A stretch of DNA of 6,478 nucleotides from Chloroflexota bacterium. Lineage in GTDB: Bacteria; Chloroflexota; Dehalococcoidia; UBA3495. The notes beneath the pieces were generated by a model. That model had not been told where the DNA came from and ran no database searches. It saw nothing but the letters and a program-made list of their open reading frames with translations. How positions within the stretch are numbered: the first letter of the stretch is position 1; every line of letters starts with the position of its first letter. Below are positions 1 to 5,657 of the stretch, piece after piece. The stretch spans positions 1 through 6,478 of the forward strand of contig JADFNR010000157.1 of the NCBI GenBank assembly GCA_022563275.1. Direction: 5' to 3'. The translations under genes were made by a program, and so were the position numbers.

Positions 1-2
1 TG

Positions 3-572
3 TTCCGCGCCTTTCAACCGCACCGGGGCAAGGCCATCGTCCTGGTGACCGGCACCGGCGGCCGAGACTGGAGAGAGATCTCCGATAACGAGAAGCGCGA
101 CCTAACCCTTCAGGGCGCCATGGGCCAGACCAATTCGGCGGCCCTGGGTTTCGCCCTGTCCCAGCCCGACGAAAAGGTGGTCCTCTTCGACTCCGAGGGC
201 TCGCTTCAGATGAACATGGGCATCCTGGGCACCATCGCCGGGAAGAAGCCCAAGAACTTCTTCCACTTTCTGATGGATAACGAATGTTACGCCACCACGG
301 GCGGACAGCCGGTGCCCAACGCCGGCGAGATCAACTACGCCGGCATGGCCAAGGAAGCCGGGTATGCCGCGACCTTCCAGTTCGACAACCTGGAGGAGTT
401 CACCGACAACATCGAGGCAATCATGAAGGAAGAGGGACCCGTTTTCGTCGCCATGAAAATGGTTCCCAAGATCGAGAACGAGCCCATCGGCCGCCGGGTG
501 CGAAAACCCCAGCGCTCACGGGCCGAGACCATCAAGGTACTGCAGGAGGAATTGGGTATAACCGCCGCATAG
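3..572 (+). CDS. TPP-dependent decarboxylase, C-terminal part (sulfopyruvate/phosphonopyruvate decarboxylase beta-like), 5' truncated
   Basis: The reading frame is open from base 3 at the left edge to a TAG at 570-572, giving 189 residues. The GTG at 45 is internal, because coding sequence continues upstream of it. The protein matches the TPP-binding domain of ComE (sulfopyruvate decarboxylase beta) and of phosphonopyruvate decarboxylase, cytoplasmic enzymes that decarboxylate a 2-oxo acid. Visible landmarks, numbered from base 3, are GAMGQTNSAALG (38-49), the TPP/Mg loop DSEGS (63-67), DNE with Asn93, and GGQP (100-103), followed by the usual alternating helices and strands. The canonical loop is GDG; here it is SEG, with Glu65 in place of the metal-binding Asp. 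The C-terminal tail is basic and helical. The PYR domain or alpha subunit must lie left of the window. The substrate cannot be assigned; an acetolactate-synthase-like relative is possible. It is probably not co-transcribed with the next gene, which has its own promoter. Confidence 0.85.
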   Translation, partial: FRAFQPHRGKAIVLVTGTGGRDWREISDNEKRDLTLQGAMGQTNSAALGFALSQPDEKVVLFDSEGSLQMNMGILGTIAGKKPKNFFHFLMDNECYATTGGQPVPNAGEINYAGMAKEAGYAATFQFDNLEEFTDNIEAIMKEEGPVFVAMKMVPKIENEPIGRRVRKPQRSRAETIKVLQEELGITAA

Positions 573-615
573 ACCTGGGGCCAAATCGAATCACCAATGG
601 TGGCGCCTAGACCTG
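570..615 (+). repeat. Two copies of the octamer TAGACCTG (two more at 3553 and 4597)
   Basis: TAGACCTG occurs at 570-577, where its TAG is the stop codon of the decarboxylase gene, and again at 608-615 in the spacer. Further copies are at 3553-3560, just upstream of the NHL gene, and at 4597-4604, where TAG is the stop of the NHL gene. The copies at 607 and 4596 share eleven bases, CTAGACCTGCC. The core TAGACC also follows the DUF1800 stop at 2270-2275. All copies are on the + strand. Function is unknown; chance is not excluded. Confidence 0.45.
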
Positions 616-666
616 CCGCCGCAGCGGATTACCAATAGGTTACGGAATACGGAACCGCCTTTTGTA

Positions 667-695
667 TTGACCGTTAGCCGGTCAGGGAATATGAT
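667..695 (+). promoter_or_regulatory. Sigma70-type promoter for the DUF1800-DUF1501-NHL unit
   Basis: A -35 box TTGACC (667-672) and a -10 box TATGAT (690-695) are separated by exactly 17 bases. Each box has five of six consensus bases. Transcription would begin near 702, giving a leader of about 150 nt before the TTG start at 856. The site lies in the 283-base spacer between two co-directional genes, where a promoter is expected. It is a sequence match only, with no experimental start site. Confidence 0.6.
668..684. promoter_or_regulatory. Candidate operator: perfect dyad overlapping the -35 box
   Basis: TGACCG-TTAGC-CGGTCA is a perfect inverted repeat with 6-bp arms (668-673 and 679-684) and a 5-base centre. 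It overlaps the -35 box and fills most of the spacer of the promoter at 667-695. This is where a dimeric repressor such as a TetR-, GntR- or MarR-type protein would block RNA polymerase. No regulator gene is visible in the window, so the binding protein is unknown. Confidence 0.4.
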
Positions 696-831
696 ACGCA
701 GGTCTTTTAGGTGTGTTTTTGGGCCTATCAGCCGGATTTTTACGGTATCTGCCAAGGCACAGCGGATTTCGTACACATTCAGGGCCCAAGCACCGGGAAC
801 GACCACAGATATCCCCCGATGGACACCATAA

Positions 832-858
832 AATTGTTGAGTTGGGAGGAAACAATTG
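832..858 (+). promoter_or_regulatory. Shine-Dalgarno GGGAGGA for the TTG start, inside a weak hairpin loop
   Basis: GGGAGGA (844-850) lies five bases before TTG at 856 and decides the start over the later ATG at 880. The flanking bases AATTGTT (832-838) and AACAATT (851-857) are complementary over 7 bp, with a 12-base loop that holds the Shine-Dalgarno; the first two bases of the TTG lie in the stem. The stem has only one G-C pair, so it would be marginally stable. Confidence 0.6.
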
Positions 859-2262
859 TCTGATCAAGATATTTCATTAATGGCCCATCTGATGCGCCGC
901 GCCGGATTTGGCGCCCCCTTGGAGGAACTGGAAACCAGGGCAGCCAAAGGGTACGACGCAACCGTCGATGAATTGCTCGACCCCGAATCGCAACCCGCCA
1001 TGGAGCGCGACATCATGATGCGCTACAAGACGGAGTGGCTGGCCCAGGCCGGACTGGAAGGCCAACAAGAAGAGTGGACCTTCCGCATGATCAACTCCAA
1101 GCGCCCGCTTCAAGAGAAGATCGCTCTCTTCTGGCACTGCGTCCTGGTCACCGGTCATGCCAAGTGCGAATACCCAAAGCAACAGGCCATGGAATTGGAC
1201 ATGTTCCGGACCGTGGGAATGGGCAGTTTCCACGACCTGCTCAGGGGCCTGTCCAAGGACCCGGCCATGGTCTTCTACCTGGACAACTGCATGAGCCATA
1301 AGGGCGCCATCAACGAGAACTGGGGCCGGGAGCTCCTGGAACTGTTCTCCCTGGGCGTCGGCATGGACGGCGATTTCAATTACAGCGAGGACGACGTCAA
1401 AGCAGCGGCCCGCGCCTTCACCGGCTGGACCGTGACCAACTCCATCCCCCGTTACCCTTACGGCAAGTACGAAGCCATGTTCATGTACGACCCGCGCGAC
1501 CATGACGACGACGAGAAGACCTTCCTGGGCGAGACCGGGAACTTCAACGGCGAAGACATCGTGGACATCATCGTGAAACAGCCGGCCACCGCCCGGTTCG
1601 TGGCGCGGCATCTCTACAACTTCTTCGTCGCCGATGAGCCGCAGGTGCCTGCCTGGAAGGACACCCCGCCCAGAGACCCGGATGCCATCAAACAACTGGA
1701 AGACGAGTACTTCCGCTCCAACTACAACATCACCGCCATGTTGAACGTTCTGTTCAAGTCGGACTTCTTCAAGAACTCCATGTTCGCCAAGATCAAGAGC
1801 CCCGCGGAGACCGTGGTCGGCACTCTGCGCTTGGTGGGTGACTTCAAATTCCCCAGGCCCGGTCTGGACTTGATGACCATGAATATCCGGTACATGGGCC
1901 AAGACCTGCTGAACCCGCCCACGGTTGAGGGTTGGCATACCGGCCGTGAGTGGATCGACTCCGGCACGCTGGTTGAGCGCATCAACTTCACCGCCGACCA
2001 GATGGGCAACATCAACCACTCCGGCGTGAAAGACATCATCAGCCGAATCGGCGGGGCCGGAACGGTGATCACCGCCGAACAGTTGGTCGATGGCTGCCTG
2101 GAGAACTTGGGCTCCTATAAACTGGCCGACGAAACCCGTAACCAGTTGTTGGAACTCGCCGCAAGCGATGGGGAGATCCGCAGCGATTCGGACGGCTTCC
2201 CCCGCCAGGTGGCGACCATGCTCCAGTCCATCGTGGCCACCACCGAGTACCTGTTCGCCTAA
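856..2262 (+). CDS. DUF1800 family protein without signal peptide
   Basis: A 468-residue DUF1800 protein of about normal family length. Hallmarks in order are an N-terminal AHLMRRAGFGAPLEELE (the family's LLxRaGFG opening), a FWHCVLVTGHAKCEYPK segment, DPAMVFYLDN, NENWGRELLELFSLG (153-167), DDVKAAARAFTGW ending at Trp191, EKTFLGETGNFNG, and GQDLLNPPTVEGW (348-360). The molecular function of the family is not established. Its genes commonly sit beside DUF1501 genes, and here a DUF1501 gene follows after 115 bases. The start is the TTG at 856, supported by the GGGAGGA five bases upstream; an in-frame TGA at 838-840 rules out a longer N-terminus. There is therefore no Sec or Tat signal and no membrane segment, unlike many relatives, which points to a cytoplasmic protein. 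Starting at ATG 880 would remove eight residues and not change this. Family assignment is secure; role is unknown. Confidence 0.93.
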   Translation: MSDQDISLMAHLMRRAGFGAPLEELETRAAKGYDATVDELLDPESQPAMERDIMMRYKTEWLAQAGLEGQQEEWTFRMINSKRPLQEKIALFWHCVLVTGHAKCEYPKQQAMELDMFRTVGMGSFHDLLRGLSKDPAMVFYLDNCMSHKGAINENWGRELLELFSLGVGMDGDFNYSEDDVKAAARAFTGWTVTNSIPRYPYGKYEAMFMYDPRDHDDDEKTFLGETGNFNGEDIVDIIVKQPATARFVARHLYNFFVADEPQVPAWKDTPPRDPDAIKQLEDEYFRSNYNITAMLNVLFKSDFFKNSMFAKIKSPAETVVGTLRLVGDFKFPRPGLDLMTMNIRYMGQDLLNPPTVEGWHTGREWIDSGTLVERINFTADQMGNINHSGVKDIISRIGGAGTVITAEQLVDGCLENLGSYKLADETRNQLLELAASDGEIRSDSDGFPRQVATMLQSIVATTEYLFA

Positions 2263-2296
2263 ACCGGCGTAGACCAACCGGCAGTTCTAAATTTAC

Positions 2297-2331
2297 GCTG
2301 CCCCGGACTGCGGGATATGCAGCCGGGCAGC
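2297..2331 (+). other. Strong intercistronic hairpin between DUF1800 and DUF1501 genes
   Basis: GCTGCCC (2297-2303) pairs with GGGCAGC (2325-2331). Inside, GG (2305-2306) pairs with CC (2323-2324) and CTGC (2308-2311) with GCAG (2319-2322), leaving two single-base bulges (2304, 2307) and a 7-base loop. The total is 13 base pairs, mostly G-C. No T-run follows, so it is more likely an mRNA stability or processing element, or an attenuating structure, than a standard terminator. Confidence 0.5.
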
Positions 2332-2356
2332 CTCGGACCTCAGTGATCGGTCCGGG
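2332..2356 (+). other. Second tandem intercistronic hairpin upstream of the DUF1501 gene
   Basis: CGGACC (2334-2339) pairs with GGTCCG (2349-2354), extended outward by a T-G wobble and a C-G pair, with a 9-base loop. It begins immediately after the hairpin at 2297-2331, so the two would stack. The Shine-Dalgarno GGAGA (2366-2370) of the DUF1501 gene stays single-stranded ten bases downstream, consistent with a structure that separates the two messages. Confidence 0.45.
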
Positions 2357-2377
2357 AAGATAGTTGGAGAACAAGCA

Positions 2378-3511
2378 ATGACATCAACGAAGAAAGACCC
2401 CGTATTGGTCGTGCTTCAATTGGCCGGCGGGAATGACGCGATGAACACGATCGTTCCCTACGGCAACCCCAAGTACTATGACCACCGGCCCAACGTCATG
2501 GTGCCCCAGGACCAGGTCTTGCCCATCAACGACGAGATCGGCTTCAACCCCAACATGGCGCCGATCAAGAAGCTGTACGACGAAGGCCATGTGGCGGTGA
2601 TCCAGGGCGTCGGCTATCCCACGGGCAGCCGCTCCCACTTCCGCTCCATGGATATCTGGCACACCTGCGAACCCCAAAAAGTGGGCGACGAAGGGTGGTT
2701 GGGCCGCGTTGTCCGTGACCTAGACCCCACCCAGGAAAATGTCCTGACCGCCGTGAACTTCGGCCGGGGCCTGCCCAGAGCGCTGGTGGCGCCTGGAGTG
2801 CCGGTCGCCTCGGTGGGCAACCTGGAGACCTACGGCGTGCTCACCGGCATCGATGACGTAGACCAGCGTCTCAAGGCCCTAGACGTCTTCTCCAAGGTGT
2901 ACACCCCCATGATCGGCACAGGCCCGGTCATGGACTATCTGGCCCATACCGGACTCGACGCGCTGAAAGGGGCCGACATCTTGAGCGCCGCGCCTGAGAT
3001 GTACTCCTCCACCGTGGAGTACGGCGGCGACACCGTCAGCCAGTACATGAGGAACATCGTTCAGACCCACCTGGCCGGGTTCGGCACCAGGGTGCTGTAT
3101 ACCACGGCGCCGTTCAACAGCTTCGACACCCATGCCGGCCAGTTAGCCGCCCACACCAGGCTCTGGAGCGAGACCAGCCGGGCCGTAGCCGACTTCTACG
3201 ACGATCTGCAAGAGCACAACGCTGGAGAAAACGTGATGCTCTTGGTCTTCACCGAATTCGGCCGCCGCGTTAAAGACAATGGCTCGGGCACCGACCACGG
3301 CGCCGGCGGACATTGCTTCGTCATCGGCGAGAAAGTTAAGGGAGGCCTCTACGGCGAGTATCCTTCGTTGGATGCCGATAAGCTCGACGAAGGCGACATG
3401 CAATTCAACACCGACTTCCGTAGTGTGTACTCCACCATCTTGGAGAAGTGGATGGGCCTGGACGCCAAGCCCATCGTGAACGGCGAATTTGAGCAGTTGG
3501 CCTTCGTTTAA
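2378..3511 (+). CDS. DUF1501 family protein without Tat signal
   Basis: A 377-residue DUF1501 protein. The family has an alkaline phosphatase/sulfatase-like fold and poorly known activity. Motifs in order are LVVLQLAGGNDAMNT (Gly17-Asp20 the core), VPYGNPKYYDHRP, VIQGVGYPTGSRSHFRSMDIW (Ser86-His87), GWLGR, FDTHAGQ (249-255), VFTEFGRRV (290-298), GTDHG (304-308), KGGLYGEYP and a C-terminal DFRSVYSTILEKWMG. The conserved Asp, His and Glu residues in these blocks are all present, so it looks intact and, if the family binds metal, competent. The ATG at 2378 follows GGAGA by seven bases. An in-frame TAA at 2288 with no usable start in between excludes an upstream Tat leader, which is usual in this family; the protein begins almost directly at its first beta strand. 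It lies between a DUF1800 and an NHL gene, probably co-transcribed. Family is secure; substrate is unknown. Confidence 0.94.
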   Translation: MTSTKKDPVLVVLQLAGGNDAMNTIVPYGNPKYYDHRPNVMVPQDQVLPINDEIGFNPNMAPIKKLYDEGHVAVIQGVGYPTGSRSHFRSMDIWHTCEPQKVGDEGWLGRVVRDLDPTQENVLTAVNFGRGLPRALVAPGVPVASVGNLETYGVLTGIDDVDQRLKALDVFSKVYTPMIGTGPVMDYLAHTGLDALKGADILSAAPEMYSSTVEYGGDTVSQYMRNIVQTHLAGFGTRVLYTTAPFNSFDTHAGQLAAHTRLWSETSRAVADFYDDLQEHNAGENVMLLVFTEFGRRVKDNGSGTDHGAGGHCFVIGEKVKGGLYGEYPSLDADKLDEGDMQFNTDFRSVYSTILEKWMGLDAKPIVNGEFEQLAFV

Positions 3512-3532
3512 GTCCGGCCTTCGGCTAAATCC
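3499..3532 (+). repeat. 17-bp imperfect tandem duplication across the DUF1501 stop codon
   Basis: Bases 3499-3515 and 3516-3532 are adjacent copies matching at 14 of 17 positions, both beginning GGCCTTCG and ending in TCC. The first copy carries the TAA stop (3509-3511); a TAA survives at the same place in the second copy (3526-3528). A shorter, decayed third copy may start at 3533. The likely origin is replication slippage. Confidence 0.6.
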
Positions 3533-3561
3533 GGCGCTAAAAAATCTAAACCTAGACCTGT

Positions 3562-3566
3562 GAGGG
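3562..3566 (+). promoter_or_regulatory. Ribosome binding site of the NHL gene
   Basis: GAGGG (3562-3566) lies four bases before the ATG at 3571. It sits just after a TAGACCTG octamer (3553-3560), whose TAG is the in-frame stop that closes any longer N-terminus for the NHL protein. Confidence 0.6.
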
Positions 3567-3570
3567 AAAT

Positions 3571-4599
3571 ATGACTTCGGTGATTTCTCATATCAACGTT
3601 CAATATAGTAAGACCATCGGCCGCGGCGAACAGTTCGGGCCGGGGTTCAATTACCCGGTATTCGTAGCCCGTGGTAAAGAGGGCGTGATGTACGTGCTGT
3701 GCCGCGGCTCCGAGTTCCGGCCGGAAGGGGTGCGGGTCACCGTTTGCACCACCGACGAAGAGTACATCTCCACCTTCGCCCGCGGCGTCAACTTCCAAGG
3801 GCCCCACGAATTCAATACCGATGACGGCTCCCTGGTCTGGCCCACCTGTATCGCACTGGACAGCCAGGAGAACTTGTTCATCAGCGACGAGTGGCTGAAC
3901 CGTATCTCTTCCTTCTCCAAAGACGGCGATTACCTGGGTAAGTGGGAAGAGAAGTCCGGGACCGGAGACGGCGAACTTGACCGTCCTTCGGGCATGGTCT
4001 TCGACGCCGACGACAACCTCTACATCGTGGACAGCGGCAACCACCGGGTCCAAAAGTTCTCCAAAGACGGCAAGTTCCTGATGAAGTTCGGGAGCGAGGG
4101 CAGCGGCGACGGTGAGTTCAACATGCCTTGGGGCATCGCCATCGACGATGACGGCGATCTCTACATCGCCGACTGGAGAAACGACCGGATCCAGAAATTC
4201 AGCCCCGACGGCAAGTTCCTGATGAAGTTCGGCAGCTCCGGATCAGGGGAAGGTCAATTCGACCGGCCGACCGGCGTGGCCGTGGATCGAGACGGCGTGA
4301 TCTACGTAGCCGACTGGCTCAACAACCGGATGCAGGTATTCGATCAGGAAGGCAACTTCGTGGTCGCGAAAACCGGAGACGCCGGCATCTCCAAATGGGG
4401 CATGGACAAGCTGGACGCCAACGCAGAGATGTGGGGCGAGCGGGACCGGGCCCAAGGCTTGGAGCGCGAGAAGGATTTCTGGGGACCAACGGGCGTGACC
4501 GTTGACGATGAGGGCAACATCTTCGTGCCCGAATCGGCCAGGAACCGCATCCAGGTCTACAAGACCCAGTCGCCGACCTTCGCCGGGCCCCGCCTCTAG
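3571..4599 (+). CDS. NHL-repeat six-bladed beta-propeller protein, cytoplasmic
   Basis: A 342-residue protein made almost wholly of NHL-type blades. Blades are at about 27-70 (degenerate), 90-125, 138-174, 185-221, 232-265 and 306-334, with the typical pattern PxGxAxDxxGxLYIADxxNxRIQKF. Six blades would close one propeller. Between blades five and six lies an extra, charged, Trp-containing segment (266-304), likely helical, that could form a binding site or lid. NHL propellers serve as protein- or RNA-binding scaffolds and, in some families, as enzymes (peptidyl-alpha-hydroxyglycine lyase); no catalytic set can be named here. There is no signal peptide, and an in-frame TAG at 3553 blocks extension. 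It follows the DUF1501 gene by 59 bases and ends at a hairpin, so it is probably the last gene of the DUF1800-DUF1501 unit and may be their partner subunit. That link rests on position only. Confidence 0.88.
   Translation: MTSVISHINVQYSKTIGRGEQFGPGFNYPVFVARGKEGVMYVLCRGSEFRPEGVRVTVCTTDEEYISTFARGVNFQGPHEFNTDDGSLVWPTCIALDSQENLFISDEWLNRISSFSKDGDYLGKWEEKSGTGDGELDRPSGMVFDADDNLYIVDSGNHRVQKFSKDGKFLMKFGSEGSGDGEFNMPWGIAIDDDGDLYIADWRNDRIQKFSPDGKFLMKFGSSGSGEGQFDRPTGVAVDRDGVIYVADWLNNRMQVFDQEGNFVVAKTGDAGISKWGMDKLDANAEMWGERDRAQGLEREKDFWGPTGVTVDDEGNIFVPESARNRIQVYKTQSPTFAGPRL
4066..4232 (+). repeat. In-frame exact repeat within the NHL gene (one blade apart)
   Basis: A 26-base stretch encoding DGKFLMKFG is identical at 4066-4091 and 4207-4232. 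The copies start 141 bases (47 codons) apart, which is one NHL blade. Blades three and four are thus more alike in DNA than the others, suggesting recent blade duplication or gene conversion. Confidence 0.8.
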
Positions 4600-4646
4600 A
4601 CCTGCCAATCACCCCGGGGCTGGCGCAGCCCTTCAAATGGCAAACG

Positions 4647-4673
4647 ATAGGGCCTCGAGATTCGAGGCCCTAT
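4647..4673 (+). terminator. Hairpin terminator downstream of the NHL gene
   Basis: A perfect 12-bp inverted repeat (4647-4658 with 4662-4673) encloses a 3-base loop, GAT, starting 47 bases after the NHL stop. The core is AGGGCCTCGA/TCGAGGCCCT. The bases that follow are T- and C-rich (TCATCTCTAGTCCATTT) rather than a clean T-run. It most likely ends the DUF1800-DUF1501-NHL transcript and isolates it from the next gene. Confidence 0.7.
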
Positions 4674-4721
4674 TCATCTCTAGTCCATTTAAATCCAAAC
4701 CGTTGCGACCGGTGTTGATAC

Positions 4722-5483
4722 GTGCCCATCAAAGTTGGCCGGACCCCATATCTAAGTTCCGAACCCATGTACTTCGACATGGACAAGCGCGGGATCGAAG
4801 TCGAGGAATTGCCGCCCAGCGAGATGGCGGCGGCCATCGCGGATGGACGTTTGCAGGGCGGGTTGGTGCCCCTGGTGGACACCTTCGGTCTGGACGACGG
4901 CCTGCGGACCGTATCGGGCTTTTGCGTCGCCACCATCTCTCAGGCGGTCAGCGTCAAACTCCATGCCAAAACGCCCATCGAAGAACTGGGGGGCAGCAAC
5001 ATCGCGGTCCCTGAAGAGGCCCCCACCGCCGTCAAGCTGCTGCAGGTCCTGCTATCGGTGAAACACGGGGTGAAGCCGGCCGCCTACGTTGGCCCCGATG
5101 AACCTCACGACGGACAGCTAATGGTGGGAAACCTGGGGTTGCGCCACCGCCGCGGCCTGCGGGATTTTCCGCATACCTATGACCTGGGCGAAGAATGGAG
5201 CCAATGGACCGGACTGCCCTTCGTGTTCGCCAGGTGGGTGCTGAGAAACGACCTTGAGCGGCAAGACTCCCTCGTCATTGAAGATTCCCTCTACACCAGC
5301 CTCCAGGACTGGGCCGACGGGCTTTACCGCGTTTCCGGCCCCAGTGCCAGCGTGCCGGTCCACCCGCAAGAGATCTACCAGTACACCCAAGGGCTCCGGT
5401 ATTTCATCGGCGTACCCGAGGAAAGATCCATCGCCCTTTTCCAAGAATATCTGGGGCAGTTGGGGGAATCGGGGGAGAGCTAG
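4722..5483 (+). CDS. MqnA-like protein (chorismate dehydratase family, futalosine menaquinone pathway), possibly divergent
   Basis: A 253-residue cytoplasmic protein with a periplasmic-binding-protein-like fold. It matches MqnA: an N-terminal VGRTPYLSSEPM (5-16), PPSEMAAAIADGRLQGGLVP (the family's block where two-lobed binding begins), a central VPEEAPTAVKLLQVLL, and the diagnostic YDLGEEWSQWTGLPFVFARW (153-172). MqnA removes water from chorismate to give 3-[(1-carboxyvinyl)oxy]benzoate, the first step of the futalosine route to menaquinone. Two positions differ from the usual family pattern as I recall it: Ser12 replaces the Asn of the YLN motif, and Gly136-Asn137 replaces Gly-Asp. The true activity may therefore differ. 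The GTG at 4722 is forced, because a TGA lies at 4716-4718 and a later start would lose the conserved N-terminus. No Shine-Dalgarno is visible, so translation may be weak or leaderless. No other mqn gene is in the window. Family confidence is high, enzymatic confidence moderate. Confidence 0.8.
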   Translation: MPIKVGRTPYLSSEPMYFDMDKRGIEVEELPPSEMAAAIADGRLQGGLVPLVDTFGLDDGLRTVSGFCVATISQAVSVKLHAKTPIEELGGSNIAVPEEAPTAVKLLQVLLSVKHGVKPAAYVGPDEPHDGQLMVGNLGLRHRRGLRDFPHTYDLGEEWSQWTGLPFVFARWVLRNDLERQDSLVIEDSLYTSLQDWADGLYRVSGPSASVPVHPQEIYQYTQGLRYFIGVPEERSIALFQEYLGQLGESGES

Positions 5484-5517
5484 CGAACTTGGTTTCCCGG
5501 GACCGTTGGCCCCCATC

Positions 5518-5550
5518 TCCGACCAGATCGAGAGTCTCGACTTCGTCGGA
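5518..5550 (+). terminator. Interrupted inverted repeat downstream of the MqnA-like gene
   Basis: Outer arms TCCGAC (5518-5523) and GTCGGA (5545-5550) enclose an inner stem TCGAG/CTCGA (5528-5532 and 5536-5540) with a 3-base loop; a 4-base internal bulge separates the two stems on each side. It starts 35 bases after the stop of the MqnA-like gene. No T-run follows, so a role as terminator is only plausible. Confidence 0.35.
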
Positions 5551-5555
5551 CCTAA

Positions 5556-5579
5556 CCTTCCCCCGTACGCGGGAGAAGG
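5556..5579. repeat. Palindromic hairpin with TACG loop
   Basis: CCTTC (5556-5560) pairs with GAAGG (5575-5579), and CCCG (5562-5565) with CGGG (5570-5573), around a TACG tetraloop; one C/A mismatch interrupts the stem. Its form, a GC-rich compact palindrome in a spacer, resembles dispersed extragenic palindromes (REP-like). Copy number elsewhere in the genome cannot be judged here. Confidence 0.45.
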
Positions 5580-5640
5580 GACAATTACCGGACTTTGGGG
5601 AATGCCTCATTTTTCGGAGACGGTCTTGGGGTACGTAGGC

Positions 5641-5657
5641 GCGGGTTTTTAACCCGC
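5641..5657. repeat. Short REP-like palindrome GCGGGTT-TTT-AACCCGC
   Basis: A perfect 7-bp stem (5641-5647 with 5651-5657) with a 3-base loop. The motif GCGGGTT...AACCCGC flanked by GTAGG and CTAGG is of the kind found as dispersed intergenic palindromes in many bacterial genomes. It could instead be part of a bidirectional terminator. Confidence 0.45.

Noticed and set aside
877..2277. A 466-codon open frame on the - strand that spans almost the whole DUF1800 gene
   Set aside because: It is the mirror of a real GC-biased gene. The + frame has the complete DUF1800 motif set and a good ribosome site; the - frame shows low-complexity Val/Gly/His-rich sequence and no recognisable domain.
4502..5014. 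A 170-codon + frame bridging the NHL and MqnA-like genes
   Set aside because: It lies out of frame within both genes and crosses the terminator hairpin; its translation is Arg/Pro-rich with no domain.
5254..5652. A + frame running from the MqnA-like gene into the spacer
   Set aside because: Most of it is an out-of-frame shadow of the MqnA-like gene, and the remainder crosses two hairpins without any domain signal.
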